Notes under the pieces: generated by a model
What the model was told of the DNA's origin: nothing
What the model saw: the letters and a program-made list of their open reading frames with translations, nothing else
Database searches by the model: none
Shown: piece by piece, positions 18,558-25,562 of the stretch
Layout of the letters: every line of letters starts with the position of its first letter
How positions within the stretch are numbered: position 1 is the stretch's first letter
Made by a program: the position numbers and the translations under genes
NCBI GenBank assembly: GCA_022844135.1
Contig: JALHMG010000009.1
Span: 1-64,000 of the forward strand
Reading direction: 5' to 3'
DNA length: 64,000 bases
From: Lysobacterales bacterium
GTDB taxonomy: Bacteria > Pseudomonadota > Gammaproteobacteria > Xanthomonadales > SZUA-5

Positions 18558-18600
18558 TGGAGGTACTTGGTACTTGGTTCTTGGTGGTCGGATGGCGGTT
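18558..18600 (-). repeat. (AACCAAG)n heptamer tract before prmB
   Basis: In the prmB sense: ACCAAGAACCAAGTACCAAG followed by TACCTCCA and the ATG. Three near-perfect 7-nt units in the same sense orientation as at the other loci. Confidence 0.7.
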
Positions 18601-18899
18601 GGGGGAATTCGCCCGGGGTTGAGTCTACGGATTGCTGACGAGATTGATTTCCAGGTACAACCTTTGGCTCCCGCTCGTTGGCAGGGAAGCAGACCGCGTT
18701 CCCTCCTCGCCGGGCAGGGTTATGGAGAGGGTGGCCCCTGCAGCACCGATTATCTGCGGCATGGGTGGCGTATTCGGCAACTGGCGCTCGCATTTCTTCC
18801 GGCGGCATCGTCATTCGCGGCGTCCACCCTCACCCGCCAGCGGGGGAGGGAACTGGCCTCGCTACTCGGAGACTAATCGCCAGCTCACCCACAACCAGC
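18601..18899. other. Long divergent intergenic region with REP-like palindromes
   Basis: Between prmB and the SCO gene. Contains G/C-rich imperfect palindromes (about 18701-18745 and 18825-18850, the latter CCCTCACCCGCC with GCGGGGGAGGG). No convincing gene: a frame open across it lacks a ribosome site and signal peptide. Confidence 0.45.
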
Positions 18900-18943
18900 T
18901 GCCAACCAAGAACCAAGAACCAAGAACCAAGAACCAAGAACCC
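18900..18943 (+). repeat. (AACCAAG)5 perfect heptamer array before the SCO gene
   Basis: Five consecutive perfect 7-nt units starting near 18903, followed directly by the -10-like TATACT and the start codon. This is the cleanest array of the family and lies in the sense orientation of the downstream gene. Confidence 0.85.
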
Positions 18944-18949
18944 TATACT
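18944..18949 (+). promoter_or_regulatory. -10-like TATACT 7 nt before the SCO start codon
   Basis: TATACT ends 7 nt before the ATG at 18957, so transcription from it would start at or next to the A of the ATG, giving a leaderless mRNA. There is no Shine-Dalgarno site in this gap. The position of a -35 box would fall inside the heptamer array. Confidence 0.4.
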
Positions 18950-18956
18950 CCCACGC

Positions 18957-19607
18957 ATGAGCACTTTCGAACGCCGCCTCCCCTATTTCATCATTCTTCT
19001 GGCCGTGATCGCCGGAATCGCCGGCTTCTGGGTCAGCAAAACGATGTTCGTTCCGAGCCAGCCAAGTGGCGAGTTCAAGCAGTTGCGCGGCACGCTGCTC
19101 TACCCGACGCCGCGCGACTTGCCGGCATTTTCGCTGACCCGCGCAGATGGCGCGCGGGTCGATGCCGGGCAATGGACGGGCAGTTGGCGGCTGGTGTTCC
19201 TGGGTTTCACCACTTGCCCCGATGTTTGTCCGACCACGCTTGGTACCCTGAAATCGGCCATCGCCGAGGCCAGACGCCAGGCGCCGCAGGCGCGCTTCGA
19301 CGTCAGTTTTGTGTCGGTCGACCCGGAACGCGACACTCTGGAAAAATTGGGTGCATACGTAAGCTTCTTCAGTCCCGATTTTGAGGCCGTCACGGGCGAA
19401 AAGGCGGCGCTCGATGTGCTCGTGCGCGGCTTCTCTGCCATCTACGAAAAAGTGCCGACCGGCAGCGGACCGTTCGACTACACCATCGACCACACGGCGT
19501 CGATTTTTGTCATCAGCCCCGATGGGAAACTGGTGGGACTGATGCGCGCGCCGCACGATGCGCGCGCAATCGCCGCCGATCTTGTCGACTTAGCGAAAGG
19601 AATCTGA
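18957..19607 (+). CDS. SCO1/SenC-family copper chaperone
   Basis: 216 aa. One N-terminal transmembrane anchor (FIILLAVIAGIAGFWVS) with a periplasmic thioredoxin-like domain. Copper ligands visible: CPDVC (Cys pair near residues 87 and 91) and a distal His in DYTIDHTAS (about 179). SCO proteins deliver copper to the CuA site of cytochrome c oxidase or keep its cysteines reduced. The oxidase genes are not in the window. The next gene begins 3 nt after the stop, so it is co-transcribed with psd. Start: the ATG at 18957 right after the heptamer array; no ribosome site. Confidence 0.93.
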   Translation: MSTFERRLPYFIILLAVIAGIAGFWVSKTMFVPSQPSGEFKQLRGTLLYPTPRDLPAFSLTRADGARVDAGQWTGSWRLVFLGFTTCPDVCPTTLGTLKSAIAEARRQAPQARFDVSFVSVDPERDTLEKLGAYVSFFSPDFEAVTGEKAALDVLVRGFSAIYEKVPTGSGPFDYTIDHTASIFVISPDGKLVGLMRAPHDARAIAADLVDLAKGI

Positions 19608-19609
19608 TC

Positions 19610-20455
19610 TTGAGCGTGATGCGCGATATCGCTACCGCCGTTCAACTGCTGCTGCCGCATCGCTTGTTGTCGCGCGTTGTGTACTACGCAACGCGCTGGC
19701 GCTTCAAGCCATGGAAGGCGTTGCTGATCGGCACGCTGAAAAACGCCTATGGCATCCGTCTCGACGACGCTGTCATTCAGGACACTGCCGAGTTCGAGCA
19801 TTTCAACGCCTTTTTCACCCGCGAGCTCAAAGCAAGCGCGCGACCGATCGCCAACGAAGCCATCGTCAGTCCGGCAGACGGCAAGGTCTCACAATCGGGT
19901 CCCGTGCGCGAGGGCCGCATCATCCAGGCCAAGGGCATGGACTTTTCGGTCGAAGAGCTGCTCGGCGATGCGACCGAGGCGGCGCTCTTTGAGGACGGCC
20001 AGTTTGCGACGATTTACCTGAGCCCGCGCGATTACCATCGCGTGCACATGCCGCTGGCTGGCGCGCTGCGGCGCTCGACGCACATACCCGGGCGCCTGTT
20101 CAGCGTGGCGCCGAAGATTGTCGAGTCGATACCGCGCTTGTATGCGCGCAACGAACGCCTGTGTTTGTTGTTCGATACCGAGCATGGCCCGATGGCGCTG
20201 GTGTTCGTCGGCGCGATTTTCGTCTCCAGCATCCAGACTGTGTTCGAAGGCGAGGTCACGCCGCCGTATGCGTCGCGCATTCGCCATCGCGACTTCGACC
20301 GCGAGCGCGCGCCGCGTTTTGCCAAGGCAGAGGAAGTCGGGCGGTTCAATATGGGTTCGACGGTGATCGTGTTGACGCCCAAGGGTGCGCCCGCGCTGCG
20401 GGCCGACCTGGCCCCGGAGATGCCGATTCGAATGGGCGAGGCGCTGAGCGGTTAG
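19610..20455 (+). CDS. psd: Phosphatidylserine decarboxylase proenzyme
   Basis: 281 aa. Converts phosphatidylserine to phosphatidylethanolamine at the inner membrane. Motifs: FNAFFTREL, SPADGKVS, YLSPRDYHRVHMP, and the self-cleavage site MGST (Ser near residue 250) that yields the pyruvoyl group. Start: TTG at 19610 is the best spaced from AGGA (8 nt); GTG 19616 and ATG 19619 are alternatives. The stop codon TAG is formed by the 4-bp flank of an inserted palindromic repeat (20452-20455), so the insertion may have altered the last residues. Confidence 0.95.
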   Translation: MSVMRDIATAVQLLLPHRLLSRVVYYATRWRFKPWKALLIGTLKNAYGIRLDDAVIQDTAEFEHFNAFFTRELKASARPIANEAIVSPADGKVSQSGPVREGRIIQAKGMDFSVEELLGDATEAALFEDGQFATIYLSPRDYHRVHMPLAGALRRSTHIPGRLFSVAPKIVESIPRLYARNERLCLLFDTEHGPMALVFVGAIFVSSIQTVFEGEVTPPYASRIRHRDFDRERAPRFAKAEEVGRFNMGSTVIVLTPKGAPALRADLAPEMPIRMGEALSG

Positions 20456-20705
20456 CCCGGATATTTCATGAGGGAACGCGGAAGATCGCGAAGGGCTTTG
20501 CGCCGGAATCGAGGCGGGAGGAGGAGGAATGGTTGTTCCATTGCGACGACGAGCAACGAAGAGTCCGGCGCAAAGAACGAGCGAGGGCCGCGTTAGCGAG
20601 GAAATGGCCGCTGACAGTCTGTCATTTCGGTCAAGCCGTAGAATTCCTCGCCGTTACAACGAAATCAAGCCATTTCCTCGCGACCTCGTGAAATATCCGG
20701 GTTAG
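20452..20705 (-). repeat. Palindromic MITE-like repeat, short subtype (copy 3)
   Basis: Core 20456-20701 (246 bp, same length as copies 1 and 4), reversed relative to copy 1. Flanked on both sides by TTAG in direct orientation; because TTAG is not self-complementary, this shows the four bases are a target-site duplication and not part of the inverted ends. The psd stop codon is inside the left duplication. Confidence 0.92.
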
Positions 20706-20802
20706 GAGTGTTGGTTGTTGGTTGTTGGTTGGTTGGTTGGGTTGCGTTTCGCACAGCGACGCAGCTTCTTGCTGCAACGCCTACTTGGTATGAGGTGGCC
20801 TC

Positions 20803-20946
20803 ATGACCGTTTGTCCCGTAGCACTTGCCGTCGGCTGCAAACGCTGCCCGATCTTCGCCGTATGCCCGGCCAAATCGATCATTGGCGATCAGCCCAAATC
20901 GCCGCCGAAGAAAAAGGAAACCGATGCATCGACTCGCCGCCGCTAG
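20803..20946 (+). CDS. 47-aa four-cysteine peptide
   Basis: ATG at 20803 with an excellent ribosome site (GAGGTGG, 20792-20798). The product begins MTVCPVALAVGCKRCPIFAV and continues CPAKSIIGD, giving four cysteines (4, 12, 15, 21) with the last part basic (KSPPKKKE). The C-x7-C-x2-C-x5-C spacing could bind zinc or an iron-sulphur cluster. The 3' end overlaps the start of the next gene by 23 nt, implying translational coupling. I recall similar short Cys-rich peptides in xanthomonads but cannot name a family. No transmembrane segment. Confidence 0.65.
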   Translation: MTVCPVALAVGCKRCPIFAVCPAKSIIGDQPKSPPKKKETDASTRRR

Positions 20947-21751
20947 CGCGCTGTTGCTGTCGCAACTGGCCTTCGCGCAGAGTTACTTGCAGTGCACGGA
21001 TCTGGCGGCGCTTGAGCGCGGTCCCGACGCGCTCGCGGAGATTGTCGGGAACGCGACCTGTCGTCGCAGTAACGTTCGTGGCGTCGACACCTTGCATTGC
21101 GAGGGTCTGGCGAGGCCCGCTTTTGGCTTGACCACCAGCGAGATCTCGGCGAGCGCGGAAATCGCTGGCACGCGGCGCTTGACGCTGGTGTTTCGCGCCG
21201 GGAGCGAGCGCGTGTTGGCGGCCGTAGAGCGCGCGTTGCCGGTCGAGTTCGAGGCCGACAGCAGCGGCTGGTTCGCGATCGCCATCGACGATGTTCGGCG
21301 GCGCTTTCGCATCACCACCCGCGACGATGGCGCAACGTTGCTCGCCTGCGAGCTGACTGGCGCGGCCAACAAGGCCCTCGGCGGCGCCATCGAAGGCCGA
21401 TTACGCTACGAGAAGGCCGCCCGGGTTCGAACGCGCGTATGCGCAATTCCCGTCGATACCGCGCTACCGCTCGCATGCCTGGAAATGCCGCCGCGCCTGA
21501 AGCAGTTCCGTATCGACGGCCTGCCCGCCGCGCAGTATTTCGTCGCCGCCTATCCGCTCGAAGATAACGCCGTGGGGATGGTCGCCGCGTACGCCAAACC
21601 CTTACGCGATTGCCGCGATCAAGCCGGCTGCGTCGCGGCGCTGATCGCACCGGTGGATGTTAAGGCTGCCAGCACAACCGCTGGCGTCGATATCGAGCAA
21701 CGATTCGCAGATGTGCCCGAACGCGTGCGGCGCGTGCGGTTGGGGCGGTGA
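20924..21751 (+). CDS. Secreted protein of unknown function
   Basis: 275 aa from the ATG at 20924, chosen for the AAAAAGGAAA ribosome site and clear signal peptide (MHRLAAASALLLSQLAFA). Nine or so cysteines in the mature part (for example YLQCTDL, NATCRR, TLHCEGLA, RDCRDQAGCVAAL) suggest disulphide bonds in the periplasm or outside. No domain recognised. Overlaps the four-cysteine peptide gene, so the two are probably expressed together. Confidence 0.7.
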   Translation: MHRLAAASALLLSQLAFAQSYLQCTDLAALERGPDALAEIVGNATCRRSNVRGVDTLHCEGLARPAFGLTTSEISASAEIAGTRRLTLVFRAGSERVLAAVERALPVEFEADSSGWFAIAIDDVRRRFRITTRDDGATLLACELTGAANKALGGAIEGRLRYEKAARVRTRVCAIPVDTALPLACLEMPPRLKQFRIDGLPAAQYFVAAYPLEDNAVGMVAAYAKPLRDCRDQAGCVAALIAPVDVKAASTTAGVDIEQRFADVPERVRRVRLGR

Positions 21752-21755
21752 CGAA

Positions 21756-21959
21756 TCAGCCCTGAGCTACGCCAGCCAGCGTTCGATACAGAACAACGTC
21801 TGCGTCCGTCGAACTCGCATCGGCTCTAGCAATTTTCTCCGCAGTGGCGCGATTGTTTGCTATTGAGAACTGCTCAAACAACGGGGCAGCATCTCGCCGG
21901 TCACTGCTGGTTCGGGCAACCTCTACAAGAAGAGCGAAATCAAGAGCTCTATCAGTCAT
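21756..21959 (-). CDS. 67-aa protein downstream of nitrilase-like gene
   Basis: ATG at 21959 with GAGGAG 8 nt upstream. The product starts MTDRALDFALLVEVARTSSD and looks mainly helical, soluble, with balanced charge. No family recognised. It follows the nitrilase-like gene by 67 nt on the same strand and shares its lower GC, so it may be a small accessory, immunity or antitoxin-like partner. A longer in-frame start would overlap the preceding gene by about 100 nt and is less likely. Confidence 0.5.
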   Translation of the reverse strand: MTDRALDFALLVEVARTSSDRRDAAPLFEQFSIANNRATAEKIARADASSTDADVVLYRTLAGVAQG

Positions 21960-22026
21960 TCCATCGACTCCTCGCCACACCTCGACGCCATTGTACGTCG
22001 GTTCCAAAGAATTTTTGTGAGCATTC

Positions 22027-23637
22027 TCATACTGGTGCAAATCCTGCGAACACGGGGATACTTGACACGCCGTGATCCGATCGACCATCGGCCGACCATT
22101 CTTCGCGCATATAAGGCGACACACTCAACACACCGCAATCGCTGGCTTCTGGTAACGAGAGCTCTCGAACGCCGTAGACGCAATCGTTCCAGAGTGCAAT
22201 TACGCGAGAACCGCCTCGACCGTCTGGGCCGATGCTCCGGCTCGCCATCCCGAGACTACTCACCGTTAGAACCGACGAGCCGGGATCCTCGGCGAATACC
22301 GTAGCAAATTTGGCTGGCCAACGGTTCTTGATTTGCGGACCGTCCATGAGCAAAGCAATCAGCAGGTTGGGCGCCACACTCCGAACAATTTCGGAGACCG
22401 GATCCTGGCGCGCCAAGTCCTCGCAGATCAACGATGTCCAAGTCAACCAGTTGGAAAAGGTCCAATAGTTCAAGCGGCGCTCTTGAATAGCGGTCCACTC
22501 CCAGCACTGCCGCGAAACAGGAAGTCGGCTACCCAATTGATATTGGATGATCTGCTCTCGACTCATGGACCAACGATGATGCTTGTCTTGAAATACTGGA
22601 CCAGACATCGCCCTTGCCAGCTGAGCCCGGAGCTCCCGGTTTTGAACATGCCTCAATACCAAGCCAGAAACATCAACACAACAAGTGTTTCTGAAGGGTC
22701 GATTGTTCTCGCCCGGTTGGCGACGTACACCCGCGAGCAAGGCAACGCCGTGCTCAAGGCAAGTTGCCCTAACGTGGGACAAATCCGTATCGCTTAATGC
22801 CAACTCTGGGAAGACCACGAGGTCGATTTCCCCGCATTGCGCTTTAGCGGCGAGGAGTCGCTCGTTCAAGAGTGCAGAAACGTCGCTCATGTCGGGTGGC
22901 GAGAACGAGAAAAAGCGATGCACGCACTCGCGGTTCATCGAATGTCGATAGGGCTGTTCAACCAGCCCGAAATGCTCTGCACGAACTTCTATTGGCCAGG
23001 GACAGACCAGAATGTTGAGGATGTCTTCAGATTTCACGCCCTGAATCTGGATCGGGGTCAACCACTTCACGACGACGCCGCGCGGTCTGACCAACGCCAA
23101 GTGATGAGACAAGGACCTTAGCGCCAGACCTGTCTGCGGCGTGCGTTGCTTGGGAAGTACACGCGCCCGATTGGGATTGACGTTGCGAGTGAGGCTTCTG
23201 AACTTATTCGTTGCGAGTAACGTTAGGACTTCTCGCCACTCGAGCGAATCGCCATTTATTCCAAACCCTGCACATCGAGAATCCGCAATCCCCATGAGCC
23301 TGATCAAACTCAAGACTAGGTCGTGATGCTCGTTCAGGACGTCCATGGGAGTGTTCGCATGCGCGCATACCACTGACCAGAGCGCCACAACACCATCTGG
23401 AACCTGGGTTACGACCAGACCCGAACCGATTCTCCATTGCTCTGCGATCTCGTTCGCAAGCGTATGCCACGAGTTCGCGGACCGTCCCGAACCCAGCTCG
23501 GTCGCGCTTACGTAACATCCTGACTCCGCCAGAACTGTTGCACAAACGGCAAACATGTCGGGCGGCCAGTCGGGCAGGTCCAGCGCCCGCCCGTGTACTG
23601 ACGCAATAACGGCACTTAGATTCCACCCCGAGTTCAT
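22027..23637 (-). CDS. Nitrilase-like (carbon-nitrogen hydrolase fold) protein with N-terminal extension
   Basis: 536 aa. About residues 1-190 are a helical domain I do not recognise. The C-terminal two-thirds carry the nitrilase Glu-Lys-Cys triad: LVVFPELAL (Glu near 278), QDKHHRW (Lys near 352) and SLICEDLAR (Cys near 404), followed by LLMDGPQIKNRW. ICED replaces the common ICYD. Nitrilase domains of this sort also occur fused to defence-associated reverse transcriptases (DRT1/UG1), but no reverse transcriptase motif is present here. GC is near 50% against more than 60% around it, pointing to acquisition. It starts 15 nt after the GspE-like gene, whose stop overlaps its GAGGAG site; a TTG one codon upstream is an alternative start. 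Confidence 0.65.
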   Translation of the reverse strand: MNSGWNLSAVIASVHGRALDLPDWPPDMFAVCATVLAESGCYVSATELGSGRSANSWHTLANEIAEQWRIGSGLVVTQVPDGVVALWSVVCAHANTPMDVLNEHHDLVLSLIRLMGIADSRCAGFGINGDSLEWREVLTLLATNKFRSLTRNVNPNRARVLPKQRTPQTGLALRSLSHHLALVRPRGVVVKWLTPIQIQGVKSEDILNILVCPWPIEVRAEHFGLVEQPYRHSMNRECVHRFFSFSPPDMSDVSALLNERLLAAKAQCGEIDLVVFPELALSDTDLSHVRATCLEHGVALLAGVRRQPGENNRPFRNTCCVDVSGLVLRHVQNRELRAQLARAMSGPVFQDKHHRWSMSREQIIQYQLGSRLPVSRQCWEWTAIQERRLNYWTFSNWLTWTSLICEDLARQDPVSEIVRSVAPNLLIALLMDGPQIKNRWPAKFATVFAEDPGSSVLTVSSLGMASRSIGPDGRGGSRVIALWNDCVYGVRELSLPEASDCGVLSVSPYMREEWSADGRSDHGVSSIPVFAGFAPV

Positions 23638-23652
23638 CAAGACCGATGCTCC

Positions 23653-25473
23653 TCAATCAATCGGCGGCAACACGCCCAGCACCTCTTCCATCGTGGTGAC
23701 TCCGCGCGCGACGTGGGTGGCGGCGGACAGGCGCAGCGGGCGCATGCCTTCTTTGAGCGCCGCTTCGGAGAACTTGGACATCTCGACGCTCGGGTGAATC
23801 ATCGAGCGCAGCGTGGGTGTGACGCGGAACATCTCGTAGATGCCGGTGCGGCCCAGAAAGCCGGTTTTGCGGCACTCCAGGCAGCCGACGGGTTTGCCGA
23901 TTTTCGCTGGCATTTCCACGCGCCAAGGATGCGTGAGCGCTTTCCACTTGGTCTCGTCAGGCGCGGCGTTGACGCTTTTGCAATGCGGACAGAGCGTGCG
24001 CACCAGACGCTGCGCCATGATGCCGACGATGGTGCCCTGCAGCAGGTAGTAGGGCGCGCCCAGGTCCATCAGGCGCTGCAGGGCGCTCGGCGCGTCGTTG
24101 GTGTGCAGCGTGGATAGCACCAGGTGACCGGTGAGCGAAGCTTGAATCGCCATCTGCGCGGTTTCGAGATCGCGGATTTCGCCGACCATGATGATGTCCG
24201 GATCCTGCCGCAGCAGTGTGCGCACGCCCTCGGCGAAACCCAGATCGATCTGGTGATGCACCTGCATCTGATTGAACTCGGGCGACACCATTTCGATCGG
24301 GTCTTCCACCGTGCACACGTTCATATCCGGCGTCGCCAGACGCTTGAGCGTCGAGTACAGCGTGGTGGTCTTGCCCGATCCGGTGGGACCGGTGACCAGC
24401 ACGATGCCGTGCGGCACGCTGATCATCTCCTCCCAGAGTTTGCCTTCGCGCTCAGAGAAGCCGAGCTGCGAGAATTCCTTGACCACGATATCCGGGTCGA
24501 AGATGCGCATCACGACCTTCTCGCCGAAAGCGGTCGGCATCGTCGACAAACGCATTTCCACTTCGCGTCCGGACGGCGAACGCGCCTTCAGCCGGCCATC
24601 CTGCGGGCGGCGCTTCTCAGCCAGATCCATGCGCCCCAGCACTTTGATGCGGCTGGTCACCGCAACCATCACCGGCGTCGGCAACTCGAAGGTCTTGTGC
24701 ATCACGCCATCGATGCGAAAACGCACATTCGACATCTCGCGCCGCGGTTCCAGATGGATATCGCTGGCCCGCTGTTCGAAGGCGTATTGCAGCAACCAGT
24801 CGACGATTTGCACGATGTGCTGATCGTCCGCGCCAAGCTGCGCGCTCTTGCCAAGCTCCAGCAGCTGCTCGAAATTGATGATGCGACTGGAGACATCTTT
24901 ACCCTCCTTACCTTCTTTCGCTTTGCGCACGCTGCGCGTGACGCCATAAAACTCCATCAAAAAGCGCGACACATCGAGCGGATTGGCTACAACGCGCTGG
25001 ATGTCTTTGCGCAAAATGCGCGACAGATCGTGAATCCAGCCATCGACGAAGGGCTCGCTGGTCGCCAGCACCACTTCATCCGCAGTGACCGCCACGGGGA
25101 GGATCTTGTAGCGCTGCGCGTACGCCTGACCGATGACATCCGTGACCTCGGTCATCTTGATCTTCATCGGATCGATTTTCAGGTACGGCAGCCCGGCCTG
25201 CTCCGCGAGCCATTCGGTCAGCAGTTCCAGGGTCAGCGTTTTGCCGGCTTGTTTGGCGTGCTTGGGTTTGAGATTGGCAACGACGACCAGTGGATTGAGG
25301 TCCAGCCGCCCCTGTGCCGAACGCGCGTCGACCAACACCCGCTCACTGTCCGCGCGGCTCAGCATGCCGTCCTCGACCAGCGCCGCGACCACTTGCGACA
25401 GCAGCAGTTTGTGATTCGCCGTAAAGCGCGGCGCTTCAGTTTCCGTGATCGGCACGCGCAATGCTTTGCTCAT
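23653..25473 (-). CDS. GspE/PulE/PilB-family secretion or pilus assembly ATPase
   Basis: 606 aa. Order: an N-terminal MshEN-like domain (PYLKIDPMKI, ATSEPFVDGW), linker, then the ATPase: DIHLEPRR, Walker A TGPTGSGKTTT (about 361), Asp box CTVEDPIE, Walker B DIIMVGEIRD, His box STLHTNDAPSALQRL. A zinc-binding pair, CPHC (about 495) and CLEC (about 529), is present as in PilB and GspE. It powers pseudopilus or pilus extension from the cytoplasm. No other pilus or type II secretion genes are adjacent, so it is an orphan paralogue and which machine it serves cannot be told. Confidence 0.9.
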   Translation of the reverse strand: MSKALRVPITETEAPRFTANHKLLLSQVVAALVEDGMLSRADSERVLVDARSAQGRLDLNPLVVVANLKPKHAKQAGKTLTLELLTEWLAEQAGLPYLKIDPMKIKMTEVTDVIGQAYAQRYKILPVAVTADEVVLATSEPFVDGWIHDLSRILRKDIQRVVANPLDVSRFLMEFYGVTRSVRKAKEGKEGKDVSSRIINFEQLLELGKSAQLGADDQHIVQIVDWLLQYAFEQRASDIHLEPRREMSNVRFRIDGVMHKTFELPTPVMVAVTSRIKVLGRMDLAEKRRPQDGRLKARSPSGREVEMRLSTMPTAFGEKVVMRIFDPDIVVKEFSQLGFSEREGKLWEEMISVPHGIVLVTGPTGSGKTTTLYSTLKRLATPDMNVCTVEDPIEMVSPEFNQMQVHHQIDLGFAEGVRTLLRQDPDIIMVGEIRDLETAQMAIQASLTGHLVLSTLHTNDAPSALQRLMDLGAPYYLLQGTIVGIMAQRLVRTLCPHCKSVNAAPDETKWKALTHPWRVEMPAKIGKPVGCLECRKTGFLGRTGIYEMFRVTPTLRSMIHPSVEMSKFSEAALKEGMRPLRLSAATHVARGVTTMEEVLGVLPPID

Positions 25474-25562
25474 CGGACCACTCGCGTCGGGTTGGGGCGC
25501 TTATGGTAGGGGATGCGCGCGCCGGAGAGGTGATCGACAGTCGGGGTTTGCGCAGCAGTTCG

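Noticed and set aside
18900-18943. Heptamer array as CRISPR or sequencing artefact
   Set aside because: 7-nt period without spacers; related degenerate arrays at several loci make an artefact unlikely.
22027-23637. Defence reverse transcriptase of DRT1 type
   Set aside because: Only nitrilase-type motifs are visible; no YxDD or other transcriptase motif in the N-terminal domain.
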